Of a DNA stretch of 51,361 nt, positions 8,007 through 15,824 are shown in pieces. The DNA is from Kocuria sp. (GTDB lineage: Bacteria > Actinomycetota > Actinomycetes > Actinomycetales > Micrococcaceae): assembly GCF_030530945.1 (NCBI RefSeq), contig NZ_JAUMTZ010000014.1, forward strand, positions 1-51,361, in the 5' to 3' direction. Below the pieces are notes generated by a model. It was not told the DNA's origin. It worked only from the letters and a program-made list of their open reading frames with translations, and made no database searches. The translations under genes and the position numbers were made by a program. Position 1 is the first letter of the stretch. The number at the start of each line of letters is the position of its first letter.

Positions 8007-9968
8007 TCACAGCACGGTGAGCGTGACCGTGGTGCCGTCCGTGCGCTGGCGCACCACCCGGTTGAGGTGGGAGCCCAGCGGCTCGTCGATGCGCACCGTG
8101 AAGCCCTTGCCCTCCAGCTCCGCCCGTGCGTCGTCCGCATCCCGGCCCACCACGGCGGGGGCCGCCTCCTGGGGAGTGCTCGCGGCCACCGTGAGGTCCA
8201 CGGCGGAGCCCTCGTCCACCTCGGTCCCCGCGGCGGGAGACTGGCGCAGCACGGTGGACTCAGGCTGGGTGGAGTACTCGCGGGTGACGGTTCCCGTCCG
8301 CAGGCCGGCGTCGGCCGCGGTGGCCTGGGCGGCGTCGAGCGCGGCGCCGGTCAGTGACGGGACGTCCACGCGGGCGGGCCCGGAGGAGACCACCAGGTTC
8401 ACCTGCTCGATGCCCCGAACGGTCGTGGCCTCGGCGGGGTCCGTGGCGAGCACCACACCCTCCGGGGCGGCAGTGCTGGTGGTGGTGCGGACCCCTACGT
8501 TGGTGATCCCGGCGTCGTGCAGCGTGCGCTCCGCGGCGGCGGTGTCCTGGCCCGCGACCGCGGGCACCGTGGCGGAGGCCGAACCCGGCGCGGAGCCCAG
8601 CCACCAGCCCAGGAAACCCGCCACGGTGAGCAGCAGCGCGAACACCACGAGGGCCACGCCCACGTGCAGCGGCCGGGCGGGCGGGTTCAGGCGCACCCTG
8701 GGCGCTCCGGGGGAGCGGTGGGCGGTGGAGCCCACGGTGGCCGTGGCCAGGGTGGACGTGGCATCCGCGTCCCAGCGGGGGAGGATGCGCCGGTCCCCGT
8801 CCGAGGGAGCGCCGGGCCCGCCGGCCCCCCTCGAGTCAGCGGACCCGGGGGCACCTGACCCGCGGGACGCGGAGACCGGGACGGCCCGGGTCGCCGTCCA
8901 CGCACCGTCGTGCGGTCCCAGTGCCTCGGTGGGTGCGTCGTGCCGGGAGCCGAGTGTTTCGGTGGGTGCATCCTGCGCCGCTCCCAGCGCCTCGGTGGGC
9001 GGTTCGCTCCCGGAACCGGTCAGGGCCTCGGTGGGCCCGCTGCCCCCGAAAGCACCGAGGGTCTCCGTGGGCGCCCGGTCCGCGACGGAGCCCAGCGCCT
9101 CGGTGGGCGCCTCCCCCGGCGACGTGAGATCCGTGGGCTCGGGCAGCGAGCGGCGGATGGCGAGCGCCAGGTCCAGCAGGGCGGCGGCGTCGGCGGGACG
9201 GCGGGCGGCGTCGCGGGCGGTGGCACGGAGCACGAACTCGTCCAGCGCCGGGGGGACGCCCGGGATGGCCCCGCTGGGCGCGGGGACGTCCCGGCTCACG
9301 TGGGCGTTGGCCACCTGCAGGGCGGTCCCGGTGTAGGGGCGGGAACCGGTGAGCATCTCGTACGTCATGATGCCCACGGCGTAGACGTCGCTGCGCTGGT
9401 CCACGGGTCCGTCGCCCACGAGCTCCGGCGCGGCGTAGCCCACGGTGCCCAGGACGGTGGCGGTTGCGGTGTGGTCGTCCACGGCACGGGTGAGCCCGAA
9501 GTCCGCGACCTTCACCTGCCCGTCCGAGGTCAGCAGCACGTTCTCGGGCTTGACGTCCCGGTGCACCAGGCCCGTGCCGTGCGCCCGGGCCAGCCCGCGC
9601 AGCACCGGGACCAGCAGGTCCAGCGTGCGCCGCGGGGACAGGGGTGCGTCCCGGGCGATGACCTCGCGCAGCGTGGGGCCGTCCACGTACTCGAGCACGA
9701 GGTACAGCGCACCGTCCTCGGCCTGGCCCTGGTCCAGCACGGAGACCACGTTGGGGTGGTGCAGCCGCGCCGCGGACCTCGCCTCCCGTTGCGCGCGGGC
9801 CGCGAACGCGGGGTCCTCCGCGACGTGCGGGTGCATGATCTTCAGCGCCACCGGCCGGTCCAGGCGCTCGTCGAGCGCCTCGTAGACGGCCGCGGTACCC
9901 CCGCGGGCGATCCTGCGCCCCACCAGGTAGCGGTTGTCGAGCAGAGTTCCCGTGCGGGGGTCGTTCAT
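8007..9968 (-). CDS. pknL: PASTA-domain serine/threonine protein kinase, PknL type
   Basis: A 653-residue membrane kinase. The cytoplasmic kinase domain has the glycine loop GRRIARGGTAAVYEA, catalytic lysine in VALKIM (Lys43), HRDVKPEN (Asp138), DFG (156-158) and GYAAPE. Residues about 288-351 hold six PTEALG/PTETLG repeats at 11-12 residue spacing. One membrane helix (about 435-458) is followed by three extracytoplasmic PASTA domains, expected to bind muropeptides or lipid II. The ATG at 9968 aligns with the family start (NDPRTGTLLDNRYLVG); a TTG at 9983 with AGGA upstream is an alternative. It follows the LysM/transglycosylase gene by 4 bases, and the Rv2175c-like gene beyond supports the PknL assignment. 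Confidence 0.88.
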   Translation of the reverse strand: MNDPRTGTLLDNRYLVGRRIARGGTAAVYEALDERLDRPVALKIMHPHVAEDPAFAARAQREARSAARLHHPNVVSVLDQGQAEDGALYLVLEYVDGPTLREVIARDAPLSPRRTLDLLVPVLRGLARAHGTGLVHRDVKPENVLLTSDGQVKVADFGLTRAVDDHTATATVLGTVGYAAPELVGDGPVDQRSDVYAVGIMTYEMLTGSRPYTGTALQVANAHVSRDVPAPSGAIPGVPPALDEFVLRATARDAARRPADAAALLDLALAIRRSLPEPTDLTSPGEAPTEALGSVADRAPTETLGAFGGSGPTEALTGSGSEPPTEALGAAQDAPTETLGSRHDAPTEALGPHDGAWTATRAVPVSASRGSGAPGSADSRGAGGPGAPSDGDRRILPRWDADATSTLATATVGSTAHRSPGAPRVRLNPPARPLHVGVALVVFALLLTVAGFLGWWLGSAPGSASATVPAVAGQDTAAAERTLHDAGITNVGVRTTTSTAAPEGVVLATDPAEATTVRGIEQVNLVVSSGPARVDVPSLTGAALDAAQATAADAGLRTGTVTREYSTQPESTVLRQSPAAGTEVDEGSAVDLTVAASTPQEAAPAVVGRDADDARAELEGKGFTVRIDEPLGSHLNRVVRQRTDGTTVTLTVL

Positions 9969-9972
9969 GCTG

Positions 9973-11244
9973 CTACTGGGCAAATCTTCGTTCCTGTGCG
10001 CTCACGGCCTTGACGTATGCCTTGGTGTCCGAGTACAGACCATAGGTCCGCACGCCGTGCAGACCCTGGTAGTAGGCCGCGATCCCGGTGGCCCGGTCCG
10101 GGGCCTTCGCCTGCAGCTCGCGGATGATCGCCACCCCGGCCGTCACGTTGTCCCGTGCGTCCAGCAGGTCCAGCTCCCGGCCCACCATGGCCGAGGCCCA
10201 TGCACCGGCCGCGGGAACCACCTGCATGGCGCCCACGGCGTCCGCGGGGGAGACGGCCCCCTGGTCGAAACCGGACTCCTGGGACGCGTGCGCCAGCGCG
10301 AGCGCGGGGTCCACGCCCATGTCACGGGCGGTCGAGGCCACCAGCTCGCGGACCTCGTCCCGGGTGGGCAGCGGGCGCTGCCGCAGCTGCTCCCGGTGGG
10401 CGGCCGCGGCGGCCGTGACCTCCGCCGGGTGCTCACGCCCCGCCGGGGAGTCCTGCGCGGTCGTGCTCTTCCGGTCCTCGCCGGACGACGCCGCCGCCCC
10501 CCGTTCCGCGCCGGCCCGTTCCGTGCTGTCCCGTTCGGCGCCGGCCTGTTCCCCGTCGGCCTGCCGGGCGGCGCTGCCTTCCGCGGTTCCGCCGGGGACC
10601 ACGAGCGTGTCCCCGGGGCGCAGCGCCGCTCCCGCCCGCAGGCCGTTCGCGGACATCAGCGCGGCCACACTGACCCCGTGCTGCCGGGACAGCTCCCAGA
10701 GAGTGTCACCTGCCACGACGGTGTGCCGTTCACCGGCGGCGGGGGCGGTACTGCCACCGGAGGTCTCCGTCGAGGACCCGGAGGTGTTCCCCGCAGTGGT
10801 CGATCCGGCGGTGCTCGCACGGGACGTGGCCGCTGCCGCGGGGGCCGTGGCGGCGCCCGCCGCGGTGGTGCGCCGGGAGGCTGGGTGCGCGGCGGCCTCG
10901 TCAGGGGCCGAGGACTCCGGCTGCCGGGCCGCGGGCAGGTCCAGGCGCTGACCGGGACGGAGCATGCCGTGGGCGGGGATCGAGTTCGTGTCCATGAGCT
11001 CCTTGACCGTGACACCGTGGCTTGTGGCCAGCGACCACAGGGAGTCGCCCGGAGCCACGGTGATCCGGGAGGGCCCGTGCTGCTGGGCCACGTGCACGGT
11101 CTGCGGGGAGGCCGGGGTCGCGTGCGCGGCCTGGAGGGGACCCAGGGCGGTGAGGGCGGCCAGGGCGGCCGCAGAACCCTGCGCGGCCCGGCGGGACCAT
11201 GCGGTGCGGGCGGCGGGGCGGTCCTGGGGCGGCTCGATCGGCAT
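9973..11244 (-). CDS. Secreted LysM-domain lytic transglycosylase
   Basis: A 423-residue exported peptidoglycan enzyme. A twin-basic N-terminus and hydrophobic stretch end in GPLQAAHA (signal peptide, residues 1-42). Two LysM domains follow (about 59-103, ITVAPGDSLWSLATSHGV; about 173-217, HTVVAGDTLWELSRQHGV), joined by Ser/Thr/Ala linkers. The C-terminal 130 residues form an SLT fold with the catalytic glutamate in ASQESGFD and the signatures AVGAMQVVP and GIAAYYQGL. It should cleave glycan strands. ATG 11244 was chosen because the signal peptide begins there and GAGGCAGG precedes it; a longer frame upstream overlaps the divergent gene. A TAATCT hexamer at 11323-11318 is a candidate promoter. 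It lies just upstream of the PASTA kinase. Confidence 0.85.
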   Translation of the reverse strand: MPIEPPQDRPAARTAWSRRAAQGSAAALAALTALGPLQAAHATPASPQTVHVAQQHGPSRITVAPGDSLWSLATSHGVTVKELMDTNSIPAHGMLRPGQRLDLPAARQPESSAPDEAAAHPASRRTTAAGAATAPAAAATSRASTAGSTTAGNTSGSSTETSGGSTAPAAGERHTVVAGDTLWELSRQHGVSVAALMSANGLRAGAALRPGDTLVVPGGTAEGSAARQADGEQAGAERDSTERAGAERGAAASSGEDRKSTTAQDSPAGREHPAEVTAAAAAHREQLRQRPLPTRDEVRELVASTARDMGVDPALALAHASQESGFDQGAVSPADAVGAMQVVPAAGAWASAMVGRELDLLDARDNVTAGVAIIRELQAKAPDRATGIAAYYQGLHGVRTYGLYSDTKAYVKAVSAQERRFAQ

Positions 11245-11317
11245 GTTCGCGACACCTGCCTCGGGATGGGGGAAAGGGGAAGGACCGCGGCACCCGGGGG
11301 CGTCGCGCGGTGTCCCC

Positions 11318-11323
11318 AGATTA
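11318..11323 (-). promoter_or_regulatory. Candidate -10 of the LysM-pknL operon
   Basis: Minus-strand TAATCT, about 75 bases before the LysM gene start. No convincing -35 seen. The ydaO riboswitch often found before actinobacterial wall hydrolase genes is not recognisable in the short leader. Confidence 0.35.
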
Positions 11324-11384
11324 CCCGACCCCCGCGGTCCCGGGAGGTTCGGCGGCGCCCACGGGGCGTGGCACAGTAGTGCCC

Positions 11385-11771
11385 GTGAACTACTCAACCG
11401 ATCTCACGCCCCAGGAATTCTCCGAACTCGACGCCCTTGTGGGGGAGTGGACGTACCTCCCGGACATCGCCGAGGCCATGGACGTCCAGGTCACCCGGGT
11501 GCACCGGCTCATGGACGACGGCTCCCTGCTGGAGGTGCGCCGGCCCGAGGACCGTGTGCGCGTGGTGCCCGCCGAGTTCATGGAAGGCTCCCACCCCGTG
11601 GATTCGCTCAAGGGCACGGTGGCCGTCCTGCGCGACGCCGCCTTCACCGACGCCCAGGCCATCCGGTGGCTGTTCACCGAGGACGAGTCCCTGCCCGGGC
11701 GCCCCATCGACGCCCTGCGGCGCGGTCAGAAGACCGAGGTGCGGCGCCGCGCCCAGGCCCTCGGCTGGTGA
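11385..11771 (+). CDS. Rv2175c-like winged-helix DNA-binding protein
   Basis: A 128-residue protein with a helix-turn-helix (YLPDIAEAMDVQVTRVHRLM, about 22-41) and a C-terminal helical part (IRWLFTEDESLPGRPIDALR). It resembles mycobacterial Rv2175c, which binds DNA and is phosphorylated by PknL. In this window the gene sits divergent to the LysM-pknL pair and next to a polyprenyl synthase, the same company Rv2175c keeps (pknL and idsA2), which supports the assignment. GTG at 11385 is favoured (VNYSTDLTPQEFSELD). A CACAGT hexamer 7 bases upstream hints at a leaderless start. The upstream open frame is compositional. Confidence 0.8.
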   Translation: MNYSTDLTPQEFSELDALVGEWTYLPDIAEAMDVQVTRVHRLMDDGSLLEVRRPEDRVRVVPAEFMEGSHPVDSLKGTVAVLRDAAFTDAQAIRWLFTEDESLPGRPIDALRRGQKTEVRRRAQALGW

Positions 11772-11824
11772 GCCGACGGCGCGTGCGCACTGCGCTGCCG
11801 GCGCTGAGCCGCTGGCGCTGATCC

Positions 11825-11894
11825 CCGCGGTTGCGCCGGTGCACCGGTGGCGCGCGGCCACGGAGGCCGGCCCACGAGCACCGGGCGCCGGTGC
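11825..11894. terminator. Hairpins between the convergent Rv2175c-like and idsA genes
   Basis: CCGCG (11825-11829) and CGCGG (11853-11857) enclose a bulged stem around the 12-base palindrome CCGGTGCACCGG (11836-11847). A second hairpin, GCACCGG/CCGGTGC (11878-11894), lies 23 bases after the idsA stop. No T-tracts. Confidence 0.45.
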
Positions 11895-11916
11895 AGGCGG
11901 GTCACGTGCGGGTGGG

Positions 11917-13026
11917 TCAGCGCGAACGCCGCACGGCGGCCTCGGACAGGGACCGCAGCCCGGCGCGCGCCACCTCGGAGGTGGGCAGGGCCGCCAGGGC
12001 GGTGTCGGAGTCCCTCACCAGGGAGGCGATGAGCTCCTCGGAGCGCGCCAGGGCGCCGCTGTCCCGCATGAGGGTTCGCACCCGGTCCACGTCCTCGTCG
12101 GAGAGGTCCTCCCGGCCCAGCACGGACTCAAGCCAGCGCGCCCGCTCCGGGTCCGCGCCCTCGGTGCACAGGGCCACCAGCGCGGTGCGCTTGCCCTCGC
12201 GGATGTCGTCCCCGGCGGGCTTGCCCGTGGTGGCGGGGTCGCCGAACACGCCCAGGACGTCGTCGCGCAGCTGGAACGCCTCCCCGAGCGGCAGCGAGAA
12301 CGCCGAGCACGCGGCGCGGAACGCGGCATCCGCTCCCGCCAGCGCCGCCCCGATCGCCACCGGGTGCTCCACCGAGTACTTGGCGGACTTGTAGCGCAGC
12401 ACGGCCATGGCACGCGCCAGCTGCTCCCGGGGGTCCTCGGGCGGCGGCGCCACCTCGGCGTGGACGTCCAGGTACTGGCCCGCCATGACCTCGGTGCGCA
12501 TGGTGGAGAAGATCTCGCGTGCCGCCGCGCCCGCTTCGGGCCCCACTGCGGCGGCGGCCTCCGCGAACAGCTGCTCGGCGAAGGACAGACTCATGTCGCC
12601 GGTGAGCACGGCCGCGCTCACGCCGAAGTGCTCCGGGTCCGCGGCCCAGCCCGCCTCCCGGTGGGCGGCCTCGAACACGCGGTGCACGCTTGGCCGGCCG
12701 CGGCGGGTGTCGGAGCGGTCCAGGACGTCGTCGTGGATGAGGGCGGCGCTCTGGAACAGCTCGAGCGACGCCGCGGCCGCCACGACCGTGGGCGAGCCCG
12801 CCTCGCCGCCGGCCGCCCGCCAGCCCCAGTGGCACAGGCGGGCGCGCAGCCGCTTGCCCCCCTCGCTCAGATCGGCGATGGCCGTGACCAGGGGTGTGGC
12901 GTGCGGTGAGATGGCGGTGACCCGCGCGCTCTCCGCCGTGAAGAACTCCCGCAGCCGCTCGTCCAGCAGCGCGCCGAAGTCTTGGTCCTGCGCGGCCGCG
13001 GCGGCCGTGGCGTCTGAAGTGGTCAT
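11917..13026 (-). CDS. idsA: Polyprenyl diphosphate synthase (geranylgeranyl diphosphate synthase type)
   Basis: A 369-residue trans-prenyltransferase that extends allylic diphosphates with isopentenyl diphosphate for carotenoids, menaquinone or lipid carriers. The first aspartate-rich motif is DDVLDRSDTRRGRPS (DDVLD at 99-103), the second is FQLRDDVLGVFGD (251-263), with GGKRLRARL (57-65) for substrate binding. Bulky residues before the first motif (LIH) leave the product length unclear. ATG 13026 was chosen; a longer upstream frame is not supported. A TAGGCT hexamer on the minus strand (13142-13137) may be its -10. Mycobacterial idsA2 also lies near Rv2175c. Confidence 0.87.
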   Translation of the reverse strand: MTTSDATAAAAAQDQDFGALLDERLREFFTAESARVTAISPHATPLVTAIADLSEGGKRLRARLCHWGWRAAGGEAGSPTVVAAAASLELFQSAALIHDDVLDRSDTRRGRPSVHRVFEAAHREAGWAADPEHFGVSAAVLTGDMSLSFAEQLFAEAAAAVGPEAGAAAREIFSTMRTEVMAGQYLDVHAEVAPPPEDPREQLARAMAVLRYKSAKYSVEHPVAIGAALAGADAAFRAACSAFSLPLGEAFQLRDDVLGVFGDPATTGKPAGDDIREGKRTALVALCTEGADPERARWLESVLGREDLSDEDVDRVRTLMRDSGALARSEELIASLVRDSDTALAALPTSEVARAGLRSLSEAAVRRSR

Positions 13027-13235
13027 GGCCGGGCACCTTTGCGTGGGGAGCTGCGGAGGGGAAGTCCGTCCACCGCACGGGAGTGCGGGGCGAGCGCGTG
13101 CGGCGGTGGCCTCCGGGGCCCCGCGCGAGCCCGTCCAGCCTAGCCCTCGTGCGGCGCCACCGGCGCACGCGGGCGTGTCGGTGCCCGGTCCTACGCTGGG
13201 ACGCACGAAGTCTTCGGGGAGGGAGGTGACGGGCC

Positions 13236-14474
13236 GTGGCGGGACCCACCGCGCAGCAGCTCGAGCAGTACCGGCGCTGCGCCATCCTGCACGTGGACAT
13301 GGACATGTTCTACGTGGGGGTCGAGCTGCTCGACGCCCCGCAGCACCGTGGCCGTCCCGTGATCGTGGCCGGGTCCGGGCCGCGGTCGGTGGTGCTCTCC
13401 GCGTCCTACGAGGCCCGCCGCTTCGGCGTCCACTCCGCCATGCCCGTGTCCCAGGCCCGGGCCCGCTGCCCATCTGCCGTGCTGCTGGAACCCCACCGGG
13501 AGGCGTACGCCCACTACTCCCGGATCGTCATGGACATCTTCCGATCCGTCACCGACCGCGTGGAGCAGCTGAGCGTGGACGAGGCATTCGTGGACGTGGC
13601 CGGGGCGATCCGCCGCTGCGGCCCTCCCGTGGAGATCGCCCGGGGGCTGCGGCGCACCATCCACGAGCGCACCGGGCTCACCGCCTCCGTGGGGGTGGCG
13701 GAGAACAAGACGGTCGCCAAGATCGCCTCCGCCCACTGCAAACCGGACGGCCTGCTGGTGGTGGCCCCCGAGCACACCCTCGCCTTCCTGGCACAGCTGC
13801 CCGTCGACCGGCTCTGGGGCGTGGGGAGGCGGACCTCCCAGCTGCTGCAGGCAGCCGGGCTCGCCACGGTGGGGGACATCGCCCAGACCCCCCTGCCCCG
13901 GCTGCACACGCTCGTGGGCACCGCCTCCGGCACCCACCTCAAGCAACTGGCCACCGGGCACGACCCGCGCCCCGTGACCCCAGTGCGCGAGGAGAAGAGC
14001 CTGGGGGCGGAGCGGACCTTCCAGACCGACGTGGCGGAGACCGCGCAGCTGAAGCGCGTTCTGCTCGGACTCGCCCACGACACCGCCGCCCGGCTGCGGC
14101 GCCACGGGCTGCGAGCCGGACGGGTGGGGCTGAAGCTGCGCTACGCGGACTTCTCCACGATCACCCGCTCCCGCACCCTGGGCCACCCCGTCACGTCCGC
14201 CCACGACCTCTACACCGAGGCCGCCGCCCTGCTCGAGGCACTGGGGGAGCGGCCCCAGTCCGTGCGGCTGCTGGGGGTGCGCGCCGAGAAGCTGGAGGGC
14301 TCCGAGCACGCGCTGCAGCTGAGCCTGGACGGGCGGGAGGCCGAGTGGGGTGCCGCGGAGGAGGCCATGGACCGCGTCCACCACCGCTTCGGACCGGGCG
14401 TGCTGCGCCCGGCGAGACTCATGGACCCCGCGGTGCCAAACCGCCCCGCACGGGATATTCTGAACGGTACGTGA
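13236..14474 (+). CDS. dinB: DNA polymerase IV (Y family)
   Basis: A 412-residue translesion polymerase. The palm carries HVDMDMFYVGVEL (Asp21) and SVDEAFVDV (Asp115, Glu116). The fingers contain SYEARRFGVHSAMP and the thumb VGVAENKTVAKIAS. The little-finger domain spans about 240-350 (SLGAERTFQTDV). QLSLD near residue 365 is a plausible sliding-clamp binding motif. The GTG start at 13236 is preceded by GGGAGG. Its neighbours are unrelated, and no LexA box is evident. A TATTCT hexamer near its 3' end (14456-14461) probably serves the next gene. Confidence 0.91.
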   Translation: MAGPTAQQLEQYRRCAILHVDMDMFYVGVELLDAPQHRGRPVIVAGSGPRSVVLSASYEARRFGVHSAMPVSQARARCPSAVLLEPHREAYAHYSRIVMDIFRSVTDRVEQLSVDEAFVDVAGAIRRCGPPVEIARGLRRTIHERTGLTASVGVAENKTVAKIASAHCKPDGLLVVAPEHTLAFLAQLPVDRLWGVGRRTSQLLQAAGLATVGDIAQTPLPRLHTLVGTASGTHLKQLATGHDPRPVTPVREEKSLGAERTFQTDVAETAQLKRVLLGLAHDTAARLRRHGLRAGRVGLKLRYADFSTITRSRTLGHPVTSAHDLYTEAAALLEALGERPQSVRLLGVRAEKLEGSEHALQLSLDGREAEWGAAEEAMDRVHHRFGPGVLRPARLMDPAVPNRPARDILNGT

Positions 14475-14523
14475 GCGACGGACGGCGTCCGCTCCTCACT
14501 CCCTCAACCCCACAGGAGGAATC

Positions 14524-14916
14524 GTGCCTCTGTCCGAGCACGAACAGCAGCTTCTCGCCCAGCTGGAGAAGCAGCTGCACGAAGACGACCCCCGCTTCGC
14601 ATCCAGCATGCACACCGAGGCGGTCCGGGGCCGCAGGTCCATGCGCAACGTGGTGCTCGGCGTGGTGATCGCGGTGGTCGGACTGGGCGTCCTGCTGGTG
14701 GGGGTCGCCACCCAGCTGATCGTGGTGGGTGTCCTGGGCTTCGTGGTCATGGCCGCCGGCACGTTCGTGGCCACCCTGCGCTCCGCGGACTCCACCGCCG
14801 CGCAGGACACCCCGGCGGCTCCGGGACAGCGGGCCGGCGCCTCCGGCCGCAGGTCCTCCAGCTTCCTCCAGGGTCTCGAGGAGAAGTGGGACCGGCGCAA
14901 CCAGGGCGGTGCCTGA
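14524..14916 (+). CDS. DUF3040 family membrane protein
   Basis: A 130-residue actinobacterial protein of unknown role. It begins with the family signature PLSEHEQQLLAQLEKQL, followed by an acidic stretch (HEDDPRFASSM) and two membrane helices (about 43-62 and 64-82). The tail is Ala/Ser/Arg-rich. GTG 14524 follows a strong AGGAGGA site. DUF3040 genes commonly lie just upstream of mraZ in actinobacteria, as here, so a loose connection with the envelope is likely. A clear terminator separates it from mraZ. Confidence 0.85.
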   Translation: MPLSEHEQQLLAQLEKQLHEDDPRFASSMHTEAVRGRRSMRNVVLGVVIAVVGLGVLLVGVATQLIVVGVLGFVVMAAGTFVATLRSADSTAAQDTPAAPGQRAGASGRRSSSFLQGLEEKWDRRNQGGA

Positions 14917-14955
14917 GCCCGCACGCGGCGGCACCCGTCCCACACCCCTCCACCA

Positions 14956-14986
14956 GGAACTCCCCGGCCCCAGGCCGGGGAGTTCC
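14956..14986 (+). terminator. Intrinsic terminator after the DUF3040 gene
   Basis: GGAACTCCCCGGCC (14956-14969), a 3-base loop and GGCCGGGGAGTTCC (14973-14986), followed by TTCGTGT. A 14-bp perfect stem. The rest of the 287-base stretch up to mraZ holds only the mraZ control region. Confidence 0.85.
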
Positions 14987-15122
14987 TTCGTGTCTGAGCG
15001 CCCTGAGCACGTTGCGCCCCAGGTCGGAGGGGGAATGGACCCATCTGCCCCGGCCTCACCAGCCATGTGGTGCAAGACACTCTCCGCCGGGTGGCACCAC
15101 GCGGCGCGGTGTGCAAGTGCAT

Positions 15123-15153
15123 TGACCGTGGAGTGGAGTGGAGTAAAGTGGAG
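15123..15153 (+). promoter_or_regulatory. mraZ promoter overlapped by MraZ-box-like TGGAG repeats
   Basis: TTGACC (15123-15128) and TAAAGT (15144-15149) are candidate -35 and -10 elements with a 15-base spacer. TGGAG occurs at 15129, 15134, 15139 and 15149; the copies at 15129, 15139 and 15149 keep a 10-bp period. E. coli MraZ binds TGGGN repeats separated by 5 bases, the same geometry. Autorepression of the dcw operon is the likely role (inference). Confidence 0.65.
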
Positions 15154-15203
15154 GGCAGGAGAGAAGCAGGGGTCGGGCTGGCCCTGTTCTGAAGGCGGTG
15201 GCG

Positions 15204-15635
15204 ATGTTTCTCGGAACATACGAACCGCGGCTGGACGACAAGGCTCGGCTGATCCTCCCGGCCAAGTTCCGCACCGAACTGGCGGACGGACTCGTACTGA
15301 CCCGCGGACAGGAACGTTGCCTGTACGTGTTCAGCATGGAGGAGTTCGCCAGGGTGCACGAGCAGATGCGAGCGGCGCCGCTGTCGTCCAAGCAGGCCCG
15401 GGACTACATCCGTGTTTTTCTCTCCGGGGCCTCGGACGAGATCCCGGACAAGCAGGGTCGCATCACCATTCCCGCGGCACTCCGGTCCTATGCCGGACTG
15501 GATAGGGAACTGGCGGTGATCGGTGCGGGCACCCGCGCCGAGATCTGGGACGCGGCCGCTTGGCAGCAGTACCTGGCGGAGAAGGAAGCGGCCTTCTCCG
15601 ACACCGAGGACGAGGTCATTCCCGGACTGTTCTAG
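15204..15635 (+). CDS. mraZ: Transcriptional regulator MraZ
   Basis: A 143-residue AbrB/SpoVT-like double-domain protein that forms rings and represses the dcw cluster in studied bacteria. The two half-repeats are FLGTYEPRLDDKARLILPAK and DEIPDKQGRITIPAALR, each with the expected DxxGRxxxP-like core. ATG 15204 has GAAGG 8 bases upstream and gives the usual MFLGTYEP start; GTG 15198 is a poorer choice. TGGAG repeats lie about 50-75 bases upstream. First gene of the division and cell wall operon. Confidence 0.95.
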   Translation: MFLGTYEPRLDDKARLILPAKFRTELADGLVLTRGQERCLYVFSMEEFARVHEQMRAAPLSSKQARDYIRVFLSGASDEIPDKQGRITIPAALRSYAGLDRELAVIGAGTRAEIWDAAAWQQYLAEKEAAFSDTEDEVIPGLF

Positions 15636-15679
15636 ACCCCGCTCCCGGCCACGAGATCTCCAGCCGCCCACGTCACCGT

Positions 15680-15705
15680 CCTGACTCGACTTCCCCCGAG
15701 TCAGG
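15680..15705 (+). other. Hairpin between mraZ and rsmH
   Basis: CCTGACTCG (15680-15688) and CGAGTCAGG (15697-15705), 8-base loop, no T-run. It could attenuate readthrough or protect mRNA ends. Confidence 0.4.
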
Positions 15706-15824
15706 CCGGATTCGAGGGACGAGCGGCGGATGGGGATCTGGTGACCGGGGCAGTGGGCGCACGAGCCGCCCGCGGAACCCGCCCGCAGCATTACCACCGC
15801 CCCAGACAGACCAGGAGCCCCGGC

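Noticed and set aside
10971..11325. A ydaO (cyclic di-AMP) riboswitch before the LysM gene
   Set aside because: The leader after the candidate TAATCT promoter is only about 66 bases and lacks the conserved core.
9973..11397. Longer N-terminus for the LysM enzyme (start at 11397)
   Set aside because: The signal peptide begins at 11244; the extra residues overlap the divergent gene's start region and read as non-protein.
15129..15153. TGGAG repeats as a mere microsatellite
   Set aside because: Possible in part, but the interruption TAAAG forms the -10 and the 10-bp period agrees with known MraZ sites, so an operator is preferred.
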